From an uncultured Bacteroidales bacterium (lineage in GTDB: Bacteria > Bacteroidota > Bacteroidia > Bacteroidales > UBA932): a stretch of 10,242 bases of DNA. Below the pieces are notes generated by a model. It had not been told where the DNA came from and searched no databases. It saw only the letters and a list, made by a program, of their open reading frames with translations. The DNA lies in assembly GCA_900546445.1 (NCBI GenBank), contig URCV01000054.1, forward strand, positions 1 to 10,242. Reading direction: 5' to 3'. Of this stretch, positions 1 through 5,991 are shown piece after piece (the stretch's first letter is position 1; each line of letters begins with the position of its first letter). Made by a program: the position numbers and the translations under genes.

Positions 1-107
1 GTCGCATCACCGGAACTTCTCTCAAATTCCAGAGAAAAGTAGCTCAAGCTGTCAAGAGAGCTCGTTCATTGGCTCTTCTCCCATTTGTTACTGACCTTCT
101 TAAATAA
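1..107 (+). CDS. rpsR: 30S ribosomal protein S18, C-terminal part
   Basis: This is a partial gene whose start lies left of the window; 34 complete codons and a TAA stop are present. The peptide opens RITGTSLKFQRKVAQAVKRA and ends in LALLPFVTDLLK. The basic RITG...QRK..A.KRAR..ALLPF stretch is the rRNA-binding C-terminus conserved in S18 proteins. S18 sits in the platform of the small ribosomal subunit with S6. It lies 11 bases before rplI in the same direction, matching the very common rpsF-rpsR-rplI order, so the three are probably cotranscribed. Confidence 0.95.
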   Translation, partial: RITGTSLKFQRKVAQAVKRARSLALLPFVTDLLK

Positions 108-118
108 GCGACGAGAGT

Positions 119-559
119 ATGAAGATTATTTTGAAAAAAGAAGTTATCGGTCTCGGTGAGGCTGGTGATATCGTAAATGTCAAGACAGGTTACGCTCTTA
201 ACTACCTCGTTCCTCAGGGATTCGCTACAGTAGGTACAGCTTCGGCTATCAAGCAGCACGAAGAGACACTTCGTCAGAGAGCTCACAAAGAGGCTAAACT
301 CATAGCAGACGCTCAGGCTGTTGCCGCTAAAGCAGCTGCAGTTGAGATTAAGATCAGCGCTAAGGTAGGTGAAAATGGCAAGCTTTATGGTGGCATCACT
401 GCCGGCCAGGTAGCTGAGATTCTCGCCGGAGCAGGTGTTGAGGTCGAAAAACGTAACATCACTCTTCCTGAAATCAAGGCTGTAGGCGAATACGAGGCTA
501 CTGCTAAGATTTACAAGAGCGTAGTTGCTACACTCAAGGTAGAAGTAGTAGCAGAATAA
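119..559 (+). CDS. rplI: 50S ribosomal protein L9
   Basis: The 146-residue product has the usual L9 length. L9 binds 23S rRNA through its N-terminal domain and reaches out from the large subunit. The N-terminal domain (about residues 1-40) carries the family signature GLG..GD.V.VK.GYA.NYLVP.G. An alanine- and lysine-rich connecting helix follows (about 45-75). The C-terminal domain contains VGENGKLYGGIT at 83-94, matching the conserved GKLFGSVT region. The ATG is the only sensible start, since the family N-terminus begins directly at MK.IL. It follows rpsR by 11 bases without a clear Shine-Dalgarno site, which is normal for Bacteroidota. Confidence 0.97.
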   Translation: MKIILKKEVIGLGEAGDIVNVKTGYALNYLVPQGFATVGTASAIKQHEETLRQRAHKEAKLIADAQAVAAKAAAVEIKISAKVGENGKLYGGITAGQVAEILAGAGVEVEKRNITLPEIKAVGEYEATAKIYKSVVATLKVEVVAE

Positions 560-567
560 TTAATTTG

Positions 568-597
568 CATTGAAAAACCTTTAGGTTTGGTGCAATG
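568..597 (+). other. Stem-loop in the rplI-rplY gap
   Basis: CATTG (568-572) can pair with CAATG (593-597), and inside it AAACC (575-579) pairs with GGTTT (584-588) around a TTTA loop. An alternative outer pairing is TTGCA (565-569) with TGCAA (591-595). It begins 8 bases after the rplI stop and is not followed by a T-run, so it is not a classical terminator. It may be a processing or attenuation structure, or chance. Confidence 0.35.
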
Positions 598-599
598 GG

Positions 600-618
600 G
601 TTCAGGCTCGTCCTGAAC
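600..618 (+). other. Perfect 7-bp stem-loop before rplY
   Basis: GTTCAGG (600-606) is the exact reverse complement of CCTGAAC (612-618), with a 5-base CTCGT loop. It lies 28 bases before the rplY ATG. What follows is A-rich rather than a T-run, so a leader or mRNA-processing structure is more likely than an intrinsic terminator. Function is not known from the sequence. Confidence 0.4.
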
Positions 619-646
619 TGAGTAACACATTTAAAAAATTAGAAAA

Positions 647-1201
647 ATGCAACATTTTGAATTAAACGGTAAGCTCCGCGAGATCGGAGGAAAGGCTACC
701 ATCAAGGCTTTTCGTCGTGAGGGATTGGTTCCTTGCGTTCTTTACGGTAACGGAATCGAGAATATCGCTTTCACAGTAGACGCTAAGGAGTTGAAAGCTC
801 TTCTCTGCACACCACAGTCTTTCATCGTAGACCTTAACCTCGATGGAAAGGTTCACACTGCAGTTCTTCACGAGCTCCAGTTCCATCCGGTAAGCGACGA
901 GTGTCTTCACGTAGACTTCCTCTCAGTGGATGACAAGAAACCTATCACCATAGACGTTCCTATCACAGTTTCAGGTCACTCTAAGGGTGTTCAGCTCGGT
1001 GGTAAATTCGTACAGAATGCTCGTACACTTAGAATTTCAGCCCTTATGAATAACCTTCCTGACAGTGTAAACGTAGACATCACTACACTTGACGTCGCTC
1101 AGAAGATCAAGGCTGGTGACCTCCACTACGATAACCTTACTATCGTAAGCGAGAAGAACACCGTGATATGTCAGGTTCGTCCTACACGTAACTCGAATTA
1201 A
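647..1201 (+). CDS. rplY: 50S ribosomal protein L25/general stress protein Ctc
   Basis: The 184-residue product belongs to the long L25 class (Ctc/TL5 type), which binds 5S rRNA in the large subunit. The N-terminal L25 domain (about residues 1-90) shows the hallmark G..A.....R..G.VP.VLYG at 15-34. It continues through the 5S-binding beta-barrel to HELQFHPVSDECLHVDFLSV, which is strongly conserved in Ctc proteins. The rest (about 95-184) is the TL5-type C-terminal beta domain. The ATG sits after an A-rich stretch, the usual Bacteroidota start context. It stands 87 bases after rplI, behind two small stem-loops, and 11 bases before pth. Confidence 0.96.
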   Translation: MQHFELNGKLREIGGKATIKAFRREGLVPCVLYGNGIENIAFTVDAKELKALLCTPQSFIVDLNLDGKVHTAVLHELQFHPVSDECLHVDFLSVDDKKPITIDVPITVSGHSKGVQLGGKFVQNARTLRISALMNNLPDSVNVDITTLDVAQKIKAGDLHYDNLTIVSEKNTVICQVRPTRNSN

Positions 1202-1212
1202 TTCTTACCATT

Positions 1213-1788
1213 ATGGCTGGTGAAAGTTATTTGGTAGTAGGCCTGGGAAACATAGGTCCTGAATACTCAAAGACGCGCCACAATATGGGTTTTATGGTAT
1301 TGGATGCCTGGAGTCAGGCATCCAATACTGCGTTTAATACCATGCGCTACGGCGACGTGGCCGAGATTCACCTAAAGGGGCGCACGGTTTACCTTCTTAA
1401 GCCTTCCACCTATATGAACCTCAGCGGAAACGCCGTAAGATACTACCTCCAGAAACTCCCAATACCTACGGATAGACTTCTGGTAATATGCGACGACATC
1501 AATCTTCCTTTCGGCAAATTGCGTATGCGCAAGAACGGTAGCGACGGCGGTCATAACGGATTGAAGAACATAGCAGAATGTCTCGAAACCGAAAACTACG
1601 CCAGAATAAGAATGGGCGTAGGACATGAATTCAGCACCGGAGCACAGGCTGACTACGTCTTGGGAAATCTCAGTGAAGAGGAGATGAAGGAGATGGATAA
1701 TCTGTCGGAAAAGGTCATCCAAGGGGTAAAAGACTGGATTTTCGTGGGTGCAGACAGGGCAATGAACGTTTTAAACGCAAAAAAATAA
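1213..1788 (+). CDS. pth: Peptidyl-tRNA hydrolase
   Basis: Pth cleaves the ester bond of peptidyl-tRNAs that drop off the ribosome, recycling tRNA in the cytoplasm. The 191 residues match the usual length. All active-site positions of the family are visible by comparison with the E. coli enzyme: N13 in VGLGNIGPEY, catalytic H23 in TRHNMGF, N69 in STYMNLSG, D94 in CDDINLPFG and N115 in GGHNGLK. The start is 11 bases after rplY, so the two are likely cotranscribed, joining ribosome parts with ribosome rescue. Codons 29-39 form a perfect 14-bp inverted repeat in the DNA (separate entry) while the protein stays family-like. Confidence 0.97.
   Translation: MAGESYLVVGLGNIGPEYSKTRHNMGFMVLDAWSQASNTAFNTMRYGDVAEIHLKGRTVYLLKPSTYMNLSGNAVRYYLQKLPIPTDRLLVICDDINLPFGKLRMRKNGSDGGHNGLKNIAECLETENYARIRMGVGHEFSTGAQADYVLGNLSEEEMKEMDNLSEKVIQGVKDWIFVGADRAMNVLNAKK
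1297..1328 (+). repeat. Perfect 14-bp inverted repeat with 4-base loop inside pth
   Basis: GTATTGGATGCCTG (1297-1310) is followed by GAGT and then its exact reverse complement CAGGCATCCAATAC (1315-1328). In RNA two more G-U pairs can extend it to 16 pairs (1295-1330). The left flank ATGGTATT (1294-1301) is also the exact reverse complement of AATACCAT (1336-1343), so a second, mutually exclusive hairpin is possible. The repeat is in frame within pth and encodes V29 to N38. Confidence 0.9.
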
Positions 1789-1796
1789 GAAAAGTC

Positions 1797-1827
1797 TTGC
1801 AAAAACCTTTTTTGTTATTTATCTTGC
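1797..1827 (+). promoter_or_regulatory. Possible promoter of the histone-like gene
   Basis: TTGC (1797-1800) and TATCTTGC (1820-1827) are separated by 19 bases, the spacing of Bacteroides promoters (TTTG-N19-TAnnTTTG). Both boxes are imperfect: the upstream box is shifted and the downstream box has TTGC in place of TTTG. The word TCTTGCA occurs twice, at 1795-1801 and 1822-1828. The predicted leader would be about 45 bases. Confidence is modest. Confidence 0.35.
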
Positions 1828-1878
1828 ACCTTATTAGAGAATTAGACATTAATTATAAACCATTAAACACTAAGAGTC

Positions 1879-2061
1879 ATGAAAAATCTAGTAGAAAAAA
1901 TCAATGCTGAGATTGAAGCTTTCAAGGCTAACGCAGAGGCACAGGTAGAGAAAGGTAACAAGGCTGCGGGCGCTCGCGCACGCAAGGCTGCTCTTGATCT
2001 TATGAAAGATCTTAAGGAGTTCCGCAAACTTTCAGTTGAGGCCGCAAAAAAAGCTGAATAA
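1879..2061 (+). CDS. Histone H1-like (Hc1-type) small basic protein
   Basis: A 60-residue protein with 14 Ala, 11 Lys and 3 Arg against 8 Glu and 2 Asp, so net positive. The layout is a predicted amphipathic helix (residues 1-25, KINAEIEAFKANAEAQVEKG) followed by an Ala/Arg/Lys segment, KAAGARARKAALDLMKDLKEFRK. This matches the short 'histone H1' proteins common in Bacteroidales, related to the chlamydial Hc1 family; a role in coating or bending DNA in the nucleoid is inferred from that family and not shown here. The ATG lies in a long leader rich in A and T. It stands alone between pth (90-base gap) and the CotH gene (128-base gap), so it probably has its own promoter. Confidence 0.85.
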   Translation: MKNLVEKINAEIEAFKANAEAQVEKGNKAAGARARKAALDLMKDLKEFRKLSVEAAKKAE

Positions 2062-2075
2062 TTTTTAGTTTTTTT
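2054..2075 (+). terminator. Weak intrinsic terminator candidate after the histone-like gene
   Basis: CTGAA (2054-2058) can pair with TTTAG (2064-2068), one pair being G-U, and seven T bases follow directly (2069-2075). The stem overlaps the stop codon and is only 5 pairs, so the T-run is the stronger part of the signal. An A-run at 2046-2052 could lengthen the stem by pairing with the T-run. Confidence 0.35.
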
Positions 2076-2104
2076 CATTTATGTGTGCAACGAAACCATT
2101 TCCT

Positions 2105-2133
2105 TTTGCATCTATGTTATAGGTTTAGGTTTT
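2105..2133 (+). promoter_or_regulatory. Possible promoter of the CotH lipoprotein gene
   Basis: TTTG (2105-2108) is followed after 17 bases by TAGGTTTT (2126-2133), which matches TAnnTTTG at all but the last base. A second, overlapping TAGGTTTA lies at 2120-2127. The spacing is 2 bases shorter than the usual 19. A start near 2137 would place the hairpin at 2146-2174 in the leader. Confidence 0.35.
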
Positions 2134-2145
2134 AGTACACATTTT

Positions 2146-2174
2146 AGGGTCGCTCGCCGTGAGGCTGCGGCCCT
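2146..2174 (+). other. GC-rich stem-loop in the CotH gene leader
   Basis: AGGGTCGC (2146-2153) pairs with GCGGCCCT (2167-2174), eight pairs including one G-U, around a 13-base loop. It contrasts with the AT-rich surroundings, ends 15 bases before the ATG and is followed by TTTACTTT. It could be a terminator for the upstream unit or an attenuator or leader structure for the CotH gene; the short T-run favours neither clearly. Confidence 0.45.
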
Positions 2175-2189
2175 TTACTTTAAGAAGAT

Positions 2190-3632
2190 ATGCATAAAAG
2201 ATTTCTAACACTATTGGCGCTATGCTCCATCATCATCTGTAGTTGTGATAAAATAAATGACGAGCCTACGCCATCTCCGGAGAAGCCTACACCGGAAAAA
2301 CCTACTCCGGAACAGCCTACCCCGGAACAGCCTACCCCGGACAAACCATCTACGGATGACGGTCTGTCTTACGTCTGGGACTTTGACGTAATCCCGGAAA
2401 TCACCATAAGCCTGACTCCTGAGGAATGGCAGCGACTTCTCTTGACCTACGACAAGGATAACAAGACCAAGGCGTACTTCCACTGCGACGTCACCTATAA
2501 GAAAGGTGACGATGTCTGGAACATCACTAACGCAGGCGTTAGACTCAGGGGCAACACCTCCCGAAGAAGACCGGAAAGCGGCACGCACCAGACGGAAGGG
2601 GCGGATTGGCATCACTGCCACTTCGGGCTTAACCTTAGAAAATTCGAAAAAGATAAGGACCACGAAATCAACGGTATACGCAAGATGACACTCAAGTGGT
2701 TCAACAACGACCCTACCTACATCCGCGAGCCTTTCTGCTTCGACCTATTCAACAGGGCAGGCATCTGGACCGCTTCGAGAATATGCTATGCGCGAGTATG
2801 GATTCACGTCCAGGGCGACACGAAACCTGCATATTTCGGAGTTTACAGCCTCATAGAACCATACGATAACAAATACATCGCCCGTAAGAAGGAGCAGTTC
2901 GGCAGCACCGACGGAAACCTTTGGAAGTGCACTTACACGGCCAATGGACCCGCCGACCTGCGCTCCACGAATGCCAATTTCGGCGAAGATGACAACATCC
3001 ACGAATACACCTACGAGCTCCAGGAGACCGTGGGAACATTTGAAGATGCAAAGGCGCAACTTCAGGATTTTATAGCCAAGCTTAACGGAAAAAGCGACGA
3101 GAGTTTCAAGAAGTGGATAAGCGAGGTGTGCGACGTAGAGCTGCTAATGCGCACATACGCCGTCAATGTAGCAGTCGGAATGTGGGATGATATGTGGAAT
3201 AACGGAAATAACTACTACCTGTATTTCAACTCACTGGATAAACTGAACTACAAGGTATTCTTCATACCTTACGACTACGACAACACCCTCGGAACCAGTA
3301 ACTGCTATGATCCGGCCAAGCAGAACCCTACCCAGTGGGGAGGAATGGGAAAACTTATGGAGCGTATGATTCGCATCCCCGAGTTTAAGAAGATCTACGT
3401 CGACGAGTTGAAGCGCCTCGTGGCTCCGGGAAACGGGCTTATGGATTACGACAGTGCGACTAACAGAATTAAGGAGTGGCAGAAACGAATAAGCGACTTC
3501 GTGCCTAATGACACCGGCGAAGACATGAGCATCAAAGACGAAACTGCTTCGTGGAGCAACTGCCATTACCGGGTCCTAGGAACAAGCAATAACTACTTCA
3601 TCGAAAAGGCGAAGGCCATAAACTCGCTATAG
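2190..3632 (+). CDS. CotH-kinase-domain lipoprotein
   Basis: The 480-residue product starts with a lipoprotein signal peptide (KRFLTLLALCSIIICSC) with the lipid-bearing cysteine at C19. The next residues, DKINDE, are acidic, as in Bacteroidota surface-export signals. A tandem PTPEK/PTPEQ linker (about 26-54) then precedes the globular part. This matches the CotH family (PF08757), atypical protein kinases first known from Bacillus spore coats: GVRLRGNTSR (116-125), KMTLKWFNNDPTYIREPFCFDLF (165-187), YFGVYSLIEPYD (215-226), WDDMWNNGNNYYLY (332-345) and FFIPYDYDNTLG (358-368). D334, D362 and D364 are candidate catalytic or metal ligands. Kinase activity is inferred from the family; the substrate is unknown. 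In Bacteroidota such proteins are usually envelope lipoproteins. It has its own leader and no partner gene. Confidence 0.88.
   Translation: MHKRFLTLLALCSIIICSCDKINDEPTPSPEKPTPEKPTPEQPTPEQPTPDKPSTDDGLSYVWDFDVIPEITISLTPEEWQRLLLTYDKDNKTKAYFHCDVTYKKGDDVWNITNAGVRLRGNTSRRRPESGTHQTEGADWHHCHFGLNLRKFEKDKDHEINGIRKMTLKWFNNDPTYIREPFCFDLFNRAGIWTASRICYARVWIHVQGDTKPAYFGVYSLIEPYDNKYIARKKEQFGSTDGNLWKCTYTANGPADLRSTNANFGEDDNIHEYTYELQETVGTFEDAKAQLQDFIAKLNGKSDESFKKWISEVCDVELLMRTYAVNVAVGMWDDMWNNGNNYYLYFNSLDKLNYKVFFIPYDYDNTLGTSNCYDPAKQNPTQWGGMGKLMERMIRIPEFKKIYVDELKRLVAPGNGLMDYDSATNRIKEWQKRISDFVPNDTGEDMSIKDETASWSNCHYRVLGTSNNYFIEKAKAINSL
2286..2345 (+). repeat. Four tandem 15-bp repeats encoding PTPEK/PTPEQ
   Basis: Four in-frame 15-base units of the form CCTACnCCGGAnnAn encode PTPEK, PTPEQ, PTPEQ and PTPDK. 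A variant unit, PTPSPEK, precedes them at 2265-2285. Units 3 and 4 agree for 12 bases before diverging at the last aspartate codon. The units make an extended, charged spacer between the lipid anchor and the CotH domain, and slippage could change the number in frame. Confidence 0.9.
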
Positions 3633-3645
3633 AAGAAGTGCGAAA

Positions 3646-3665
3646 TCACTACTTTTAGGTAGTGA
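3646..3665 (+). terminator. Stem-loop after the CotH gene
   Basis: TCACTAC (3646-3652) and GTAGTGA (3659-3665) form a perfect 7-bp stem with a TTTTAG loop, 13 bases after the CotH stop. The T-run (TTTTTT, 3677-3682) begins 11 bases further on, so this is not a textbook terminator, although a 3' end here is plausible. A weaker pairing, CCTTTTT (3675-3681) with AAAAAGG (3694-3700), follows. Confidence 0.45.
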
Positions 3666-3731
3666 CACGAAAACCCTTTTTTCATACCTTCTCAAAAAGG
3701 TTAGTAATTTTTGATTAGACATCAACAAATT

Positions 3732-3756
3732 AGGGCAGACCGTTATGGCCTGCCCT
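3732..3756. terminator. Convergent (bidirectional) terminator between the CotH gene and pgk
   Basis: AGGGCAG (3732-3738) is the exact reverse complement of CTGCCCT (3750-3756). Two further C-G pairs close a GTTAT loop after one A/C mismatch, and A-T pairs extend the outside. It lies between two converging genes, 22 bases after the pgk stop on the - strand and about 100 bases after the CotH stop on the + strand. Downstream bases on both strands are AT-rich but hold no long T-run. Confidence 0.6.
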
Positions 3757-3778
3757 GATTATTTATTTGAATTTAAGA

Positions 3779-5032
3779 TTATTCGAGGATAGCTGCGATG
3801 CCAGGAAGAGTCTTTCCTTCGAGAGCCTCAAGCATAGCACCACCACCGGTACTTACATAACTTACCTTCTTAGCGAAGCCCATCTTAGTAACGGCAGCCA
3901 CTGAATCGCCACCACCTACGAGAGTGTATGCACCCTTCTCCGTAGCCTCGGCGAGATCCTTAGCGATCTGGAGTGTTCCCTGAGCGAATTTGTCGATCTC
4001 GAACACACCTACAGGACCATTCCAGAGGATAGTCTTAGAGTCGAGGATAACCTTTTTCCAGCGCTCGAGAGATTCAGGACCTGCGTCCACGCCTTCCCAT
4101 CCATCAGGAATATCGTGTGAAGGCACGAGCTGAGTATTAGCATCTGCAGAGAATGCGTCAGCTACGAGAGTCTGAACTGAAAGATAGATGTTTACACCCT
4201 TCTCCTTAGCCTTGTTAAGGATAGAAAGTGCCTCAGGCATAAGTTCGTCCTCGTGAAGAGAGTTACCTATCTTACCGCCCTCTGCCTTGATGAAGGTGTA
4301 ACCCATACCACCACCGATGATGAGGTTATCTACCTTATCGAGCATATTCTCCAAAACTGCAAGCTTGCTACTTACCTTAGAACCACCGATGATGGCAGTG
4401 AAAGGACGCTCTGCGTTCTTAAGAACGTTGTCGATAGCCTTGATCTCACCCTCCATAAGGTAACCGAACATCTTGTCGTTAGGGAAATACTTAGCGATAA
4501 GAGCGGTAGAAGCATGAGCACGGTGTGCTGTTCCGAAAGCGTCGTTAATATAGCAGTCGGCATAAGATGCCAATGTCTTTACGAACTCCTTCTGAGAGGC
4601 CTTTACAGCGTCTTTAGCTGCCTTCTTCTCCTCATCGGTAGCATCCTCAGCAAGTCCGCGAGGTTTTCCCTCTTCCTCTGCATAGTAACGAAGGTTCTCG
4701 AGAAGGAGAACTTCGCCCGGCTTAAGAGCCGCTGCCTGAGCCTGAGCCTTCTGGCAATCCTCGGCAAACTGAACAGGAACTCCGAGAAGCTCGCTCACGT
4801 GTGCCAATATGTGCTTGAGAGAGAATTTAGGGTCTACCTTCTTAGGACGTCCGAGGTGAGACATAATGATCAATGCACCACCACCAGCGAGCACCTTCTT
4901 AAGAGTAGGAAGAGCTGCACGGATACGTGTATCATCTGTAATTTCGAAATTCTCGTTAAGTGGAACGTTGAAATCCACACGAACAATGGCTTTTTTGCCT
5001 TTGAAATCGTAAGAATCGATAAACTGTTGCAT
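3779..5032 (-). CDS. pgk: Phosphoglycerate kinase
   Basis: This glycolytic enzyme transfers a phosphate between 1,3-bisphosphoglycerate and ADP, giving 3-phosphoglycerate and ATP in the cytoplasm. The 417 residues match the usual length. Visible signatures are VRVDFNVPLN (17-26) and DTRIRAALPT (34-43), SHLGRPK (58-64), ENLRYYAEEE, GTAHRAHAS, the IIGGSKVSSK nucleotide-site segment, LWNGPVGVFE and the C-terminal GGGDSVAAV loop. The start is clear from the family N-terminus and sits about 30 bases after a perfect promoter. It is the last gene of the - strand run, 66 bases after lgt, and probably transcribed mainly from its own promoter. A 278-residue frame opposite it is a shadow. Confidence 0.98.
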   Translation of the reverse strand: MQQFIDSYDFKGKKAIVRVDFNVPLNENFEITDDTRIRAALPTLKKVLAGGGALIIMSHLGRPKKVDPKFSLKHILAHVSELLGVPVQFAEDCQKAQAQAAALKPGEVLLLENLRYYAEEEGKPRGLAEDATDEEKKAAKDAVKASQKEFVKTLASYADCYINDAFGTAHRAHASTALIAKYFPNDKMFGYLMEGEIKAIDNVLKNAERPFTAIIGGSKVSSKLAVLENMLDKVDNLIIGGGMGYTFIKAEGGKIGNSLHEDELMPEALSILNKAKEKGVNIYLSVQTLVADAFSADANTQLVPSHDIPDGWEGVDAGPESLERWKKVILDSKTILWNGPVGVFEIDKFAQGTLQIAKDLAEATEKGAYTLVGGGDSVAAVTKMGFAKKVSYVSTGGGAMLEALEGKTLPGIAAILE

Positions 5033-5066
5033 AATTTTATATTTGATATTTATGATTTTCGCGTCG

Positions 5067-5097
5067 CAAAATTACATAAAAAGACTTGAAGTTCAAA
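5067..5097 (-). promoter_or_regulatory. Bacteroides-type promoter of pgk
   Basis: On the - strand TTTG (5097-5094) is followed by exactly 19 bases and TAATTTTG (5074-5067). This is a full match to the primary sigma-factor consensus of Bacteroides (TTTG-N19-TAnnTTTG). Transcription should start near 5060-5063, giving a leader of about 30 bases. The upstream box lies 1-2 bases after the lgt stop codon, so the promoter occupies nearly the whole gap. Confidence 0.8.
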
Positions 5098-5098
5098 A

Positions 5099-5965
5099 CT
5101 ACTTGGCGTGAACTCCCTTACCGCCCGTCTTCCTGACTATCATAGCCGGAACCTTTCGCTTACAAGACACTACCCAGATGACTATTCCCGCGATGATGAA
5201 CGGAACGCTCAGCACGTGTCCCATATTGATGACCACGTCTCCTATGGTAAAAAGAGTAACCGAAGGCTCCTTCGTAAACTCGAGCAAAGCCCTGCATCCG
5301 AAGCAGAATGTAAGGAAAATGCCGAAGAACTCCCCGCGATACATCTTGTCAAGTCTCTTTTTATACAGACTCATAAGCACTATACCTAAAATCACATAGC
5401 ACAAAGCCTCATAAAGCATGGTCGGATGCTTAGGGAGCGGATCGCCGGTACGCTCGAAAATCACGCCCCACGGAAGAGTGGTATGATAGCCGTAAATCTC
5501 CGAATTAAAGAAATTTCCAAGCCTGATGCAAGCGCCTGCGAAACAAACGATTATCACCAACCTGTCCGCTACCCACCAGAAATCGAATCCCTCCTTCCGG
5601 CCATACTTTTTAGCATACCACAACAGACCTATCAAGATGCCTATGGCTCCTCCGTGACTGGCCAATCCGCCCTTCCACGGCTGAAACACCTCCAGAAAGC
5701 CCTGTGTGCTTCCGAAATAGTACTGCGGGTCATAGAAAATACAATGCCCAAGTCTTGCACCTATCACCACGCATATCAGCATAGCATAGAGAAGCGGGTC
5801 CAGATAAGCCTCATTGACGCCCTCGCGCCTATAGAAACTACGGAAGATATAGTAACCGAAAATAAAGCCTGAGACGAAAAGCAGAGAATACCATCTGATG
5901 CTTAAGGGGCCGATATGGAAGAGGACCGGGTCCACGTTCCAATGTATATACAGCAAATCTAACAT
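5099..5965 (-). CDS. lgt: Prolipoprotein diacylglyceryl transferase
   Basis: Lgt moves diacylglycerol from phosphatidylglycerol to the lipobox cysteine of prelipoproteins, the first step of lipoprotein maturation in the inner membrane. The 288 residues are of usual length with about seven membrane segments. Conserved features are RWYSL (24-28, with the family tyrosine Y26), GARLGHCIFYDP (69-80), LASHGGAIG (101-109, with H104), the Lgt signature RLGNFFNSEIYG (148-159, with R148, N151 and E156), HPTMLYEAL (180-188) and the late arginine R225. It is 26 bases after tatC, with TATATTTG just before the ATG. The CotH protein across the convergent terminator is a likely substrate, as are other lipoproteins. 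Confidence 0.97.
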   Translation of the reverse strand: MLDLLYIHWNVDPVLFHIGPLSIRWYSLLFVSGFIFGYYIFRSFYRREGVNEAYLDPLLYAMLICVVIGARLGHCIFYDPQYYFGSTQGFLEVFQPWKGGLASHGGAIGILIGLLWYAKKYGRKEGFDFWWVADRLVIIVCFAGACIRLGNFFNSEIYGYHTTLPWGVIFERTGDPLPKHPTMLYEALCYVILGIVLMSLYKKRLDKMYRGEFFGIFLTFCFGCRALLEFTKEPSVTLFTIGDVVINMGHVLSVPFIIAGIVIWVVSCKRKVPAMIVRKTGGKGVHAK

Positions 5966-5972
5966 AATGAAA

Positions 5973-5980
5973 CAAATATA
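5973..5980 (-). promoter_or_regulatory. Promoter -7 box candidate before lgt
   Basis: TATATTTG (- strand, 5980-5973) fits TAnnTTTG exactly and ends 7 bases before the lgt ATG. No TTTG is present at the expected upstream distance, where the end of tatC lies. If active, the transcript would start only a few bases before the ATG. It may be chance in an AT-rich gap. Confidence 0.3.
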
Positions 5981-5991
5981 GATAAAAAACT

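Noticed and set aside
1996..2011. GATCTT-ATGA-AAGATC hairpin inside the histone-like gene
   Set aside because: Only 6 pairs, and produced by the repeated protein wording LDLMKDL; not distinctive.
4253..5089. A 278-codon open frame on the + strand opposite pgk
   Set aside because: It covers the conserved N-terminal half of pgk and the pgk promoter, is rich in Cys, Ser and Leu from reversed codons, and has no recognisable domain or start context.
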